DNA of 64,000 bases, from the NCBI GenBank assembly GCA_036924835.1, contig JBAGRR010000001.1, positions 1,984,001 through 2,048,000 on the forward strand. Reading direction: 5' to 3'. The notes under the pieces were generated by a model. It ran no database searches and was not told the DNA's origin. It saw nothing but the letters and a program-made list of their open reading frames with translations. This document shows positions 28,914-38,915 of this stretch, one piece after another (within the stretch, counting starts at the first letter, position 1; every line of letters starts with the position of its first letter). Position numbers and translations under genes: made by a program. Source of the DNA: Nitrobacteraceae bacterium AZCC 1564. Lineage in GTDB: Bacteria; Pseudomonadota; Alphaproteobacteria; Rhizobiales; Xanthobacteraceae.

Positions 28914-29171
28914 ATGGGAACAAACGAAGCAATGGAGTGCATCCGGCCGTTGCTGGCAAGATTCTTCGAGGAAGAAGAGACCGTGCGCCGGCTGGTGGCG
29001 ACGGATCAAACCTTCGATGCGCTTTGCCACAAATACCGCCACGTCATCGAGCTCCTTAAGGGATACGAGGCGGAGGCTGATCATGAGGCGGACATCGAGC
29101 GGCTCGAGCAGCGTCTGGCTGGGCTGGAGGAAGAACTGCTGACGCGCATTGAGGGATATCAGCCGCAGTAG
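28914..29171 (+). CDS. Small coiled-coil protein of unknown function
   Basis: 85 residues, almost wholly helical and acidic, with a clear heptad pattern in the second half (EADIERLEQRLAGLEEELLTRIE). It starts 47 bases after acsA on the same strand and may be cotranscribed. A loose resemblance to DUF465/YdcH-type small coiled-coil proteins is not enough for assignment. Confidence 0.65.
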   Translation: MGTNEAMECIRPLLARFFEEEETVRRLVATDQTFDALCHKYRHVIELLKGYEAEADHEADIERLEQRLAGLEEELLTRIEGYQPQ

Positions 29172-29578
29172 CGCTACACTTGCGGCGCGCGCAGCAATCA
29201 CGGACGGCGGGAGCTGAGTGTCCGGCGGATCGGATCGCTGGCACGTTTCAGCCAAAGGTGGTGCTGCGAAACGACCGCGTTCGATCATGGTTGTGGAACG
29301 CGATCCGCCTATCGTTCCACCCGGCAAACAAAGCGGGCCCTTAGCTGAAAAACTGTGAAAATTCCGCGCGTCCGGATGTCCTGGCACGCCACTCCCTGCG
29401 AACCCTTATGTAATTGAAATCATTACGCAATCCTTCTAAATTTCCCAGCGTCAGATCCTACTGATGTCCGGTAGTATGGTGCAAACGTCACCGGGCGACT
29501 TTGCTGGCCATGGGGCGCTCGACGAGCTGCGATCAGGTTGATAAGCCCTCTCTCCGCAGAGAGGCGTTGAGTCGAGAC
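29172..29578. other. Intergenic region, nothing recognised
   Basis: About 400 bases between the coiled-coil gene and the HerA-like gene. No tRNA, repeat doublet or terminator is seen. The last 78 bases are open in the HerA frame and could encode an N-terminal extension from a TTG/ATG near 29501-29510. Confidence 0.45.
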
Positions 29579-31096
29579 ATGACCGTTGCGATCGAGATGG
29601 GACACACGACGGCAGGTAGCTCGGCCGCACTGGATCTCGAGGAGCTGCTAGCGACCCGCCTGCTGGTGCAGGGCAATTCGGGCTCCGGCAAATCCCATCT
29701 GCTGCGCCGTCTGTTGGAACAGAGTGCTCCTTGGGTGCAGCAGGCCATCATCGATCCCGAAGGCGACTTCGTGACGCTGGCCGACCATTTCGGCCATCTG
29801 GTGATCGATGCTGAGGACCACAACGAACGGGGCCTGCAGGTCGCGGGCGAGCGAGCGCGCATCCATCGTGTCTCCACAGTGCTCAATCTTGAGGGGCTCG
29901 ACGCCGAGAACCAGATGCGGCGCGCCGCTGCCTTCCTTGGCGGGATTTTCGAGGTCGCCCGCGATTACTGGTACCCGATGCTGGTGGTGGTGGATGAGGC
30001 ACAGCTCTTCGCGCCGGCTGTCGCCGGGGAAGTTTCGGACGAGGCCCGCAAACTCTCTCTCGGCGCCATGACGAACCTGATGTGCCGCGGCCGCAAGCGC
30101 GGGCTCGCGGGGGTCATCGCAACCCAGCGGCTGGCGAAACTCGCCAAGAACGTCGCAGCCGAGGCTTCCAATTTCTTCATGGGCCGCACCTTCCTGGACA
30201 TCGACATGGCACGCGCCGCCGACCTTCTCGGCATGGAGCGGCGGCAGGCAGAAGCCTTTCGGGACCTGGAACGCGGGCAATTCATGGCGCTAGGACCGGC
30301 CCTCTCCCGCCGCCCCCTGGGGCTGCGCATCGGTCCAACGGATACCCGGCCCCTCAATGCATCGCCGCGACTAATGCCGCTGCCTGAAGCAGCACTGGAG
30401 GATGCACGCGCCATTATCCTGGCAGACCCGCCACCCGAGGATATCCGGCCTCAGCGCCGGCCGTCGCCAGACCTCCTCAACCAACTCATGGCGGCAAAGT
30501 CCGCGGCGCTGGAGATCCGTCCCGAAGCGGTGGACCAGCCACTCAGCGCTGAGGAATTGGCGGAGCGGCGTGTACGACTGGACCGTATTCTGCGCGCCAT
30601 CCTGACAGAACCCGACGCGGGATTCCGCACCATCGGCGTCCTTTATCAGGAGTTCGTGGTTCGCTGCCGAATTGAGGGCCTCGGTTCGACCCTGCCAGAC
30701 TTGAGTGACTTCCGTCGGATGCTGACGCACGCGCGCGCCGGGCTCGGCACTGATATGGCAGAGGATGATACCTGGCAGGATGTCTCGGTCCGGGCCGCCA
30801 TCCTGCCGCAGGATATGCAAGGCGTCTTCATGATGATTGCCCGCGCAGCGAAGGAGGGTTGGCCCTGCCCGAGTGATGCAGCGATTGCCCGCGCCTATGG
30901 CACACACTCGTTGCGCCGCGCGCGGCACCTGCTGACCTATATCGAGGATCAGGGCCTTATCGTTTGCCAGATTGACGGTGCTGGTCGGCGAATCGTGACG
31001 CTTGTCGAACTGGCCTGGGCCACGGCACCGGGTGACCCCAATGCCGAGGAATTGCCGGCGGAGGAAGGCTGCAGCAGCGTTGCCCCTCGGACCTAA
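29579..31096 (+). CDS. HerA/DUF87-type P-loop ATPase
   Basis: 505 residues from ATG 29579; the frame also allows a start at 29501. The HerA-FtsK-like core shows Walker A GNSGSGKSHLL (about 32-42), the DPEGD element (about 62-66), and Walker B VVVDEAQLFAP (about 143-153). CRGRKRGLAGVIATQRLAK carries sensor residues. The C-terminal third looks like a winged-helix or helical domain. HerA proteins translocate DNA, usually with the nuclease NurA, and some act in anti-phage systems. No nuclease or partner is adjacent here, so the role is open. Confidence 0.82.
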   Translation: MTVAIEMGHTTAGSSAALDLEELLATRLLVQGNSGSGKSHLLRRLLEQSAPWVQQAIIDPEGDFVTLADHFGHLVIDAEDHNERGLQVAGERARIHRVSTVLNLEGLDAENQMRRAAAFLGGIFEVARDYWYPMLVVVDEAQLFAPAVAGEVSDEARKLSLGAMTNLMCRGRKRGLAGVIATQRLAKLAKNVAAEASNFFMGRTFLDIDMARAADLLGMERRQAEAFRDLERGQFMALGPALSRRPLGLRIGPTDTRPLNASPRLMPLPEAALEDARAIILADPPPEDIRPQRRPSPDLLNQLMAAKSAALEIRPEAVDQPLSAEELAERRVRLDRILRAILTEPDAGFRTIGVLYQEFVVRCRIEGLGSTLPDLSDFRRMLTHARAGLGTDMAEDDTWQDVSVRAAILPQDMQGVFMMIARAAKEGWPCPSDAAIARAYGTHSLRRARHLLTYIEDQGLIVCQIDGAGRRIVTLVELAWATAPGDPNAEELPAEEGCSSVAPRT

Positions 31097-31533
31097 TCCA
31101 GTTTGAAGTTCGCTCCGCTCACCCAATGCACCCAACAGAAGGTGCGGGCCGCGCGCCTATCGCTCACGCAGGACGCCTCTGCGAGGTGTAATTGAACTTT
31201 GGTTGCGCCGCTTTAGTTGCGAAGATTCTCGAAAAATAAGACGCACCGTTATCGACGGGAAAAGCACTTAGCCAAGATATTTCGAATCGATATCAAGTTA
31301 GGTGCGCGGTTTAGCTTACAGACTAGGAAAACGGCCCTGGCTGACAGCGCCGGCAGAGGAGGCATTGAAGCTTCGGAGGCCGTTGCCGGATGGCACATTG
31401 GCGATCGTGGCTCGGGCGAAAGGAAAGGTAAGCTAGGCGGAATCTTGCGAGTCTTGTCGCGATCCGTTGGAGCTATAATTTGCTGTGCAAAATCCTGCGC
31501 TCAAACAGCTGTGAATCATAAGTGTCGCTTCAC
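31097..31533. other. Intergenic region, no clear gene
   Basis: About 440 bases. The open frame at 31217-31639 runs antisense into the dioxygenase-like gene and is not credible. One GAAGTTCGCT near 31112 recalls the repeat arms, but no matching partner arm is present. Confidence 0.4.
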
Positions 31534-32127
31534 CTATTCGGGAAGGCCTACAGTGGGGATGGGACTCGGGACAAAGGCGCCGGCGCGCATCGACTTTTTC
31601 AAAACCTCGAATTTGGTGCCGGACTTGAAAGCGTCGTAGACGCGCGCCGGATCGAAGAAAACGCCGATTGGATTTTCCGCGAACTCTGGAGATGTGCGCA
31701 TATATTCTGTCGAAAGCTTCCAGTCAGAAAAGACGTCGCATTGTAACTCGACGAAGTTGCCTTCCGGGTCTTTGTAGTAGAGCGAGATTGTCAACCCATG
31801 GTCGAGACAGAACGCCGGCTCGATACCCGCTGCACGTAGCCGGTCAAAGGTGCTCAACAGATCGTCGAGATCCTCGAATTCGAAAGCGCAATGATGCATT
31901 CCGTTGTGGCGAACCTTATCCGCATCGTCCGAAAGCCCTGGCACAGCCAGAAATGCGATCCGGTGGTTGGCTTCGTCGTTGGTCGTCCATGCCGCCACAG
32001 GGTTGCGAAATTGCACTTCGGCGCCGAGCACCAGCCCATACCAGGTAACCATTTCATCGAGACGGCTCGTCTTTAAAGTCACGTGGTGCAAGGTCGGGCG
32101 TTTGAACGTCGCTTGGCTTTGGATCAT
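31534..32127 (-). CDS. VOC-family extradiol-dioxygenase-like protein
   Basis: 197 residues from ATG 32127, chosen for AGGAAG upstream; an ATG 24 bases further up is less likely. It has vicinal-oxygen-chelate fold motifs with the metal triad His (LHHVTLK, H14/H15), His (GMHHCAFEF, H78/H79) and Glu (GNFVELQCD, E127). Related enzymes cleave catechols or act on aromatic ring-fission steps. The substrate is unknown. Possible operator sequence lies upstream at 32278-32297. Confidence 0.88.
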   Translation of the reverse strand: MIQSQATFKRPTLHHVTLKTSRLDEMVTWYGLVLGAEVQFRNPVAAWTTNDEANHRIAFLAVPGLSDDADKVRHNGMHHCAFEFEDLDDLLSTFDRLRAAGIEPAFCLDHGLTISLYYKDPEGNFVELQCDVFSDWKLSTEYMRTSPEFAENPIGVFFDPARVYDAFKSGTKFEVLKKSMRAGAFVPSPIPTVGLPE

Positions 32128-32277
32128 GGCTTTCTTCCTGGTTGCAGGCAATGCTTCGGCGCTCGCCGAAAAACTTGCTGCTTTTCATCTCTTTGATTGT
32201 GTTAGTGTATTGTTGTTTCCTTCGATGCTCTAGCTACTGAGCATCCGCAGAAATTCAATCCGCGCTATTGCAAAATG

Positions 32278-32297
32278 ATTCTGCATATTTGCAGAAT
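32278..32297. promoter_or_regulatory. Perfect 8-bp palindrome, candidate operator
   Basis: ATTCTGCATATTTGCAGAAT is a perfect inverted repeat with a four-base AT centre, about 150 bases upstream of the dioxygenase-like gene. The size fits a dimeric regulator (IclR-, MarR- or GntR-type). The regulator is not identifiable in the window. Confidence 0.4.
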
Positions 32298-32508
32298 GCA
32301 CCATGCTGAATTGAGAGGATTTTCGTTTTGTCCTCGCGGTGGCGCGCATGGTGCAGCCTCGTGCATGGCCAGCGTTGTCAAATAGAGCTACGAGATTCAT
32401 GTACGTGAAAAATCTAGGACGCATTCCAGGGCTCACTAGGCGATTTTAGGATTTCTCGTAGCGATCCGACACGGAGCTGTGACAGCATATGGCTGCGAGG
32501 CGACACAG

Positions 32509-32734
32509 ATGGACATACTGTTTTGGGTGGTAGCTGTTTTGGGTGGTAGGCGGGATAATTGTGTTTGTAGCACTGGGCCGCGCCTTCTACACGCGACCGC
32601 GTGACCGTCGCTTTAAGTCTGGCTTCAAGTGGAACGAAGCGGCAATGCCGATGAAGCATCGTCTTCTTTGGTTGACCGTCGCATTCGTGGTCGTGATGGT
32701 GCTGATCGCCATTCACGATGCCTCGCCAAGATAG
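32509..32734 (+). pseudogene. Small membrane protein gene broken by a 16-bp tandem duplication
   Basis: From ATG 32509 (GAGG upstream) the frame reads MDILFWVV and then meets two perfect copies of CTGTTTTGGGTGGTAG (32518-32533 and 32534-32549). With one copy removed the frame continues as GGIIVFVALGRAFYTRPR and on to the TAG at 32732-32734, giving a 69-residue protein with two membrane helices. The 16-base gain shifts the frame, so the present gene is very probably inactive. A GTG at 32543 could still start the second half. Function unknown. Confidence 0.7.
32518..32549. repeat. Tandem 16-bp duplication
   Basis: Two adjacent identical copies of CTGTTTTGGGTGGTAG. Since 16 is not a multiple of three, it shifts the frame of the small membrane protein gene around it. 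Confidence 0.95.
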
Positions 32735-32754
32735 CGGCGCGCAGGAGAGCCCAC

Positions 32755-34437
32755 GTGACCAAGTCGAAAAGAGAAAGGCCAAGAACATAAAACCTGACGA
32801 CCATTTCGCCGCCGGGGCCCATGGAGTTTGCGCGGTTCGGCAGGATAGTGCTTGGCCGGTCAAGAGCTACGCACGTTATCGGGCTGGGCGGCAAGGAGAC
32901 GGGCGATTCAGAAAAGCTCGCAGCAGCCCGGATGGTCGACTACGTGCAAAGCGTGATTGTGTCGGTGAAGCCCGCGCAATACGCAGACAACGTAAGCGAT
33001 GAAGATTGAGCCAAGCTGAAAGCCGATGTCGAGACATTGTTCCAGCGTCTCACGCTTGATTATCAAATGTGCCTCACGGCTCACCGCCGGGCTCAAGACC
33101 CGCAACTGGACATGCCGCTGGAGGAGTTTCGGTTCCGCGCGGAAACGCTCTGGCTGAATATTCGAGGCAAACGCTATAAGCTTCATGAACGACAGGCGTT
33201 GCTTGATGCGCTCGCGCCGCACTCGGATGTTCTGTTGAAGCTATTCGGGCTGGACGCAGTTGCATCGGCGACCGAGTTCGACAATTTTGACTAGACATAC
33301 GCATGGCTTCATGGACATCGCAACCGACATGAAGGAGTTGGAGGAGAAGTCGATAGCGCGGCTTGAAGAACTTGCCGCAAAGGAAGAAATACTGGATTTG
33401 GAGGCGCTCAGGGCCAAAGTATTCGAAGATCCCAGCCTTACCGCGCTGCGCGATAGGTTTGCGGGTGCGATGTTTGGTTTTGATATATTCGACGTTGAAA
33501 AAAACACCGCTCTGCCCAAGGCGCTCCTAGATGCGTTGAGCTATTCACCCGGCGAAGATGCGGAATTCTTCGCACCGGGCGAATTTGCAGGATGGCCGTT
33601 GCGCATATGGCCGGTAATGCGGCGACCGTTTATCCGGCTCAATGGTTCGACGTATTGCTTCGACATCTTCAGCCTGTTCGATAACATCTACCGCGCATTG
33701 CGGCGGATCGTTGTTGAGCTTGAACCCACCTGATGCATTCACTGCGCTAGCGGCGCGCGCGCAGCATCTCGTGCCGCTCGGTATCGATGTCGGCCAGCGC
33801 CCGTTGTGGCCACTCTCGGTGGATGATCTTCGAGTTTATGCCGAGCTTTTCGACAATCCGCTGATCTTTTTACATTTCGTCGAGCAGCGCGTACGGGCGG
33901 GACGGTCGGACAAGGTCGATCTCAATGACGAAATGGATCACCTCGGCATGTACATCACGGAGAAGAACTACGCTCAATATGCGGAGGAGCTTTCCGAGAA
34001 TGCCGACAAGATGCACTTTGACGGCTATACGACGCCGGTGAACGAATATTTTAGCGCTGTGCTCCTTGGCGAGGCTCCACCTAAACCTCGGCAGAAAATG
34101 TCGCACCGTGCCTCGAACGAACCGCATAGAGCAGAGCTATCCAGTTACATCTTGGATGGCGCTGGTGACTAGCGACATAAACTCGCTTCGTCGATTGAGG
34201 ACGCGTTGAAGGAAAATGAATACGACAAAGATCGAAGACTGTTCGGTGCCCGCCTGTGCCATGTGACTCTTGCCCGAGTACCAGAGGCAGAAATCGAGCG
34301 TCTACGTGCGAAAGGCGTGATTTTGCAGCAGCGGCGGATTGCGAATGCCCAAGCCAAAGGGCGAGATTGGCAGGAACGATCAATGCCCATGCGGGAGCGG
34401 CAAGAAGTGGGAGAAATGTCACGGGCAGCGGACGTAG
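32755..34437 (+). pseudogene. Degraded SEC-C motif protein gene
   Basis: A GTG at 32755 with AGGAG seven bases upstream opens a frame that is stopped by TAA at 32788 and TGA at 33007. Between and after the stops the frame is coherent (MEFARFGRIVLGRS; LKADVETLFQRLTLDYQ), up to TAG at 33292. It continues in another phase from about 33311 (FAPGEFAGWPLRIWPVMRRP), shifts again near 33700 (LNPPDAFTALAARAQ), meets another stop near 34170, and ends in a third phase with [19 protein letters not shown] at about 34372-34428. That last motif is a textbook SEC-C metal-binding tail. At least five lesions are needed to explain the reading, so the gene is dead. Original size was roughly 550 residues. Confidence 0.82.
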
Positions 34438-34631
34438 AAACTTTTCGACAGCGTGGTGGCGGTTACCTTTGCCCGAATCTACCCCAGAACACCTAGAAAG
34501 CAGAGGGCGGCAAGAGCGCGCTCCAAGCGCTCTAGAGCAGAGGAAGGAAGAACGTCGGGACGCACGTTGGAGAAAAATTGGAGAAGCGCCGCGCGAAAAG
34601 CGCGAAGAAGCAATCAAGTGTTTGAAATCGT

Positions 34632-34706
34632 TGGCGCTCCCTAGGGGAATCGAACCCCTGTTTCAGCCTTGAGAGGGCCGCGTCCTAACCGCTAGACGAA
34701 GGGAGC
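34632..34706 (-). tRNA. tRNA-Glu (anticodon CTC)
   Basis: The reverse strand reads a full cloverleaf: acceptor GCTCCCT pairing with AGGGAGC, the D-arm around TCTAGCGGTTAGGAC, anticodon loop CTCTCAA giving CTC, T-loop GGTTCGATTCC, and an encoded CCA end (34632-34634). The 3' end faces the degraded SEC-C gene. Confidence 0.96.
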
Positions 34707-34920
34707 AAGCGCGAGGGCAACGGAATAACCTTGAAACGCCGCTGCTGCAAGGTGTGGGACGTGCATCTCCTGTATTCCCGGCAGCTTTTTGGACGGACTG
34801 GTTACCTGCAGGTCTGACGGCCAGTTCCCCCAACGAGGGAGCCTCGCCCTCACCCGCAATTTGGAGCCTTGCGGCCCGCCGACAATTCGGCACCTTCCGA
34901 CGTGGCCAAAAATTGACGCC
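34707..34920. other. Intergenic region upstream of tRNA-Glu
   Basis: About 210 bases holding the tRNA promoter (minus strand) and the 3' flank of the DUF6476 gene. No further feature is visible. Confidence 0.4.
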
Positions 34921-35251
34921 TTATGGCTCGTTCGCAAATTTGAGGCGGCCAGCCGGCTTCAGCGTCTTGGCATCAAAAGTGCGGATTTCAGTCATGCCGC
35001 CGATATCAATCGTCACCGCCAGCCTCTCGCCCGCCGCTGCCGTTGAGACGATGCGCGCGCCCTTGGGCAGGGTGGCGGTGATGTCGACCGTCGAGACACT
35101 TCCCTCAGTCTTGAAAAGACGGTAGCCGATGACGAACAGCAGCGCGCCGACGCCGACCGCGGTGGTCAGGCCGGCAATCAGCATCATCCGGCGCACCCGC
35201 GCGATCAGGGCAGCTTGCTCAGGGGTCGGATCGGGCGCAACAGTTTCAGTC

Positions 35252-35253
<2 letters not shown>
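34921..35253 (-). CDS. DUF6476-like small membrane protein
   Basis: 110 residues with one N-terminal membrane helix (MMLIAGLTTAVGVGALLFVIGY, about 23-44) and a compact periplasmic C-terminal domain (TLPKGARIVSTAAAGERLAVTID). In this bacterial group such a gene usually diverges from rluD, as here. The start ATG is the complement of the CAT at 35251-35253, so it shares the CATG at 35251-35254 with the rluD start. The long upstream open frame is antisense to rluD and discarded. Function unknown. Confidence 0.82.
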
Positions 35254-36265
<1,012 letters not shown>

Positions 36266-36482
36266 TTCGGACGCGCCCAAAAGCCGCATGGTTACAGATA
36301 TTTAACCAGCGTCACAAGATCGTGACCCCTTTTTGTTCTTCCCCCGGCGGCATCGCGTGGTGTATGTTGCACCTGCGCTCGGGATTGGCCCGAGCGGAAC
36401 ATTGCAGCGCCGCTGGCTTTGACACAGCAGCAGGCCTGCCTGGCCCGCCGCTATCGGGGGCCTGAACAATGGAGGGCGCAAT
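36266..36482. promoter_or_regulatory. rluD 3' flank and rpoH promoter region
   Basis: 217 bases. GTCACAAGATCGTGAC (36310-36325) is an inverted repeat followed by CCCCTTTTT and may terminate rluD. The rest must carry the heat-shock sigma factor promoter(s). I cannot assign boxes reliably. GGAGGGCGCAAT gives rpoH a strong ribosome site. Confidence 0.4.
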
Positions 36483-37379
36483 ATGGCCCGTGCCGCCACA
36501 CTTCCGGTTCTCAACGGAGAATCCGGCCTTGCACATTACCTCGCCGAAATTCGCAAATTCCCGATGCTTGAGCCGCAGGAGGAATACATGCTGGCCAAGC
36601 GTTGGCGCGAGCATGATGATCGCGATGCGGCGCATAAGCTCGTCACCAGCCACCTGCGACTCGTGGCCAAGATTGCCATGGGCTATCGCGGCTACGGCCT
36701 GCCGATTTCCGAAGTCGTCTCGGAAGGCAACGTCGGCCTGATGCAGGCGGTGAAACGCTTCGAGCCCGAAAAGGGGTTCCGTCTTGCCACGTACGCAATG
36801 TGGTGGATCAAGGCGTCGATACAAGAGTACATCCTGCGTTCGTGGTCGCTGGTCAAAATGGGCACCACCGCGAACCAGAAGAAGCTGTTCTTCAATCTGC
36901 GCAAGGCGAAGAGCAAGATCTCCGCGCTTGATGAGGGCGATATGCACCCCGATCAGGTGAAGCAGATCGCGACCCGCCTCGGCGTTGCGGAGCAGGACGT
37001 CATCGACATGAACCGCCGTCTCGGTGGCGATGCGTCGCTGAACGCACCGATCCGCGACGACGGCGAACCGGGTGAATGGCAGGACTGGCTGGTCGATACC
37101 GCACCAAACCAGGAAGCCATCATGGCCGAAAGCGAGGAGTTCGATCACCGCCGCAACGCGCTTGCCGGCGCGATGGGCGTGCTCAACGACCGCGAACGCC
37201 GTATCTTCGAGGCGCGACGCCTGGCTGATGAGCCGATGACGCTGGAAGATCTCGCAGCCGAATTCGGCGTGTCCCGTGAGCGCGTGCGCCAGATCGAGGT
37301 CCGCGCGTTCGAGAAGGTGCAGGCTGCGGTCAAGACCGCGATCGCCAAGCAGGAACGAGAACTTGAAACGGCGTACTGA
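36483..37379 (+). CDS. rpoH: RNA polymerase heat-shock sigma factor sigma-32
   Basis: 298 residues, normal for alphaproteobacterial RpoH. Region 1.2/2 (LAHYLAEIRKFPMLEPQEEYMLAKRW), the core 2.1-2.4 block (GNVGLMQAVKRFEPEKGFRLATYAMWWI) and the RpoH-box region (ILRSWSLVKMGTTANQKKLFFNLR) are intact. The region 4.2 HTH (LEDLAAEFGVSRERVRQIEVRA) is intact too. It directs transcription of chaperones and proteases after heat or envelope stress. A strong terminator follows. Confidence 0.98.
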   Translation: MARAATLPVLNGESGLAHYLAEIRKFPMLEPQEEYMLAKRWREHDDRDAAHKLVTSHLRLVAKIAMGYRGYGLPISEVVSEGNVGLMQAVKRFEPEKGFRLATYAMWWIKASIQEYILRSWSLVKMGTTANQKKLFFNLRKAKSKISALDEGDMHPDQVKQIATRLGVAEQDVIDMNRRLGGDASLNAPIRDDGEPGEWQDWLVDTAPNQEAIMAESEEFDHRRNALAGAMGVLNDRERRIFEARRLADEPMTLEDLAAEFGVSRERVRQIEVRAFEKVQAAVKTAIAKQERELETAY

Positions 37380-37401
37380 TCATGCGCTGCAGGTAAGTCA
37401 A

Positions 37402-37429
37402 AAGCCGGCCTAAAAGGCCGGCTTTTTTT
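37402..37429 (+). terminator. Factor-independent terminator of rpoH
   Basis: Perfect stem AGCCGGCC (37403-37410) and GGCCGGCT (37416-37423) with loop TAAAA, followed by TTTTTT. It lies 24 bases after the rpoH stop codon. Confidence 0.95.
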
Positions 37430-37501
37430 GTGCGAGCTCGCGCCCCACTATTCGGACAATTCGTACTAGCAGACACGCCGAGCGCTTCGTCGCAATGTCC
37501 C

Positions 37502-37980
37502 TTAGAGATAATCCCTGAAGTAAGCAGCAAGGCTGTCATCATTGTCGAGCGCGCCAAAATAAGCAGGCTCATCCATCAGCAGCGCACTGGCCTGCGACTT
37601 GTAGTCAGAGACACATCGTCGGCGCCCGGTAATGGCTGCGCCAGAATATCCCGGTAATTCTTGTAGGCGTCGACGTCGCCGGTGAAGATGCAATTGCAGC
37701 GGCCGGGATCAGCATAGACATATCGCGTCACACCGCCCGCCTTGTGCACGACGAAACGATGCGGCGGTAACGCGTTGAGTGCGCGGCGGCTGGCTTCATC
37801 GTTGGCAAGCCGCACACGGAAGCCGGCGGATTCGAGATAAAATCCGTTCTTCTCCAGAAACGCCTTGCTCGGTGCAACATACTGGGCCGCCAGCGGCCAT
37901 GCCAGCAGCGCGAGGATCACTCCGGGGATACATCCGGGTAATGACGCGAAGCGTTGAGACGCGAGCCATTGGGCAATCAT
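37502..37980 (-). pseudogene. Exported small protein gene with a frameshift near its 3' end
   Basis: From ATG 37980 (AAGG upstream) the frame encodes a hydrophobic signal or anchor segment (PGVILALLAWPLAAQYVA) and a small domain (GFRVRLANDEASRRALNAL, HKAGGVTRYVYADPGRCNCIF). It ends at 37576 in an Arg-rich tail that looks wrong. The neighbouring phase carries SDYKSQASALLMDEPAYFG and on to a stop at 37502. This joins smoothly to ADDVS near 37610, so a one-base shift in or beside TGTGTCTCTGAC is likely. It may be a real mutation or a sequencing error. If read as is, the protein is 134 residues. Family unknown. Confidence 0.65.
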
Positions 37981-38159
37981 CGGAGACCTTCTGAAATCAA
38001 TTGCAATAAAATGAAACGGCGTACTTTACGCCGCGCGCATTCGATTAGTCAGCAAAGAAGTTATTTACGTCTGGCATTGATTACCAAAAGCCAAGCTGGC
38101 GATATGCATATCGAATTCTTTCCCGGCGTGGTGTTGATTGCGCCAGCATTCCGAACTCG

Positions 38160-38459
38160 TCAATTCACCTTTCCTTCCGGCTTTTTGGCCTGAGTGCCCA
38201 TCAGCAGCGCGTTGTTCAACGTATCGCGCAAATTGACCGCAGCAGCAGTCGTCATGCGCAGATGTGCCACCGCCTTGACGCGGCTCTTGACCTTCCCATG
38301 CGGCGCGGCCTCGATGAGTCCGGTTGCCAGCATGACATTGATCAAGCCGCTGTTATTGCCGTATGTCGGACAGATCTCGAAGAAAATGATCGGCGCATCC
38401 ATCGTGCCCTCAACTGGAAGGTAGTGCGGATCAACAGGCACGGAGGGGTCTTCAGCCAT
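38160..38459 (-). CDS. Conserved hypothetical protein (DUF3467-like appearance)
   Basis: 99 residues with FFEICPTYGNNSGLINVML and a C-terminal HLRMTTAAAVNLRDTLNNAL, a pattern seen in small DUF3467-type proteins of unknown function. AAGGAG precedes the ATG by four bases. Cytoplasmic, with no membrane segment. Assignment to a family is tentative; that it is a gene is fairly sure. Confidence 0.72.
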   Translation of the reverse strand: MAEDPSVPVDPHYLPVEGTMDAPIIFFEICPTYGNNSGLINVMLATGLIEAAPHGKVKSRVKAVAHLRMTTAAAVNLRDTLNNALLMGTQAKKPEGKVN

Positions 38460-38915
38460 TGCGACTCCTTGGGTTCATTTTTGATGACGAAAGATGGGAC
38501 GAGAAAGACGCGCGCTTTGCGATTTTATACGGCTTTCTTTCCAACCGGATCTCGATTCTGACAGCTGTGTGAAGTCATGCACGGTCACGTGCAGAATGTC
38601 GATTCGACGTCACTAGTGTCCCAATCCCCGGTACTAGATGTAGATCGGTTCCGCGAACGTTCGCCAGCATTTTCGCTTTCGTCGTACTTCTGAAGAGACG
38701 TGAATAGAGCAATTCCATAGTCACATCATTGTATGAACGCCCGTTTCACGCAGGTGACTCATATATCTGCCCTAATGCAGAAGCATAGTCTGCACGCTCA
38801 TCGAGTGAGTGCATCGGAATAATTCTGATCGTGCTCTCGTTTTGGAATATCGGAAGTCCGCACGAACCTACCGTCAAACGTCCGGCGGCGGATCGTGCAA
38901 AATCAGGAGACGAAG
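38460..38915. other. Intergenic region with a mini repeat remnant
   Basis: About 450 bases between divergent small genes. It holds a 25-bp remnant of a type-B repeat (38613-38637) and the promoter of the 38916 gene. No other feature is visible. Confidence 0.45.
38613..38637. repeat. Internally deleted type-B repeat remnant
   Basis: CTAGTGTCCCAATCC then CCGGTACTAG: the left end of a type-B hairpin and a terminal CTAG with the middle missing. Only 25 bases remain. Confidence 0.55.

Noticed and set aside
31101..31200. Possible eighth-type repeat after the HerA-like gene
   Set aside because: A single GAAGTTCGCT without a complementary arm or CTAG boundary is not enough.
31217..31639. Plus-strand open frame overlapping the VOC-family gene
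   Set aside because: Runs antisense into a gene with an intact metal-binding triad and has no recognisable content.
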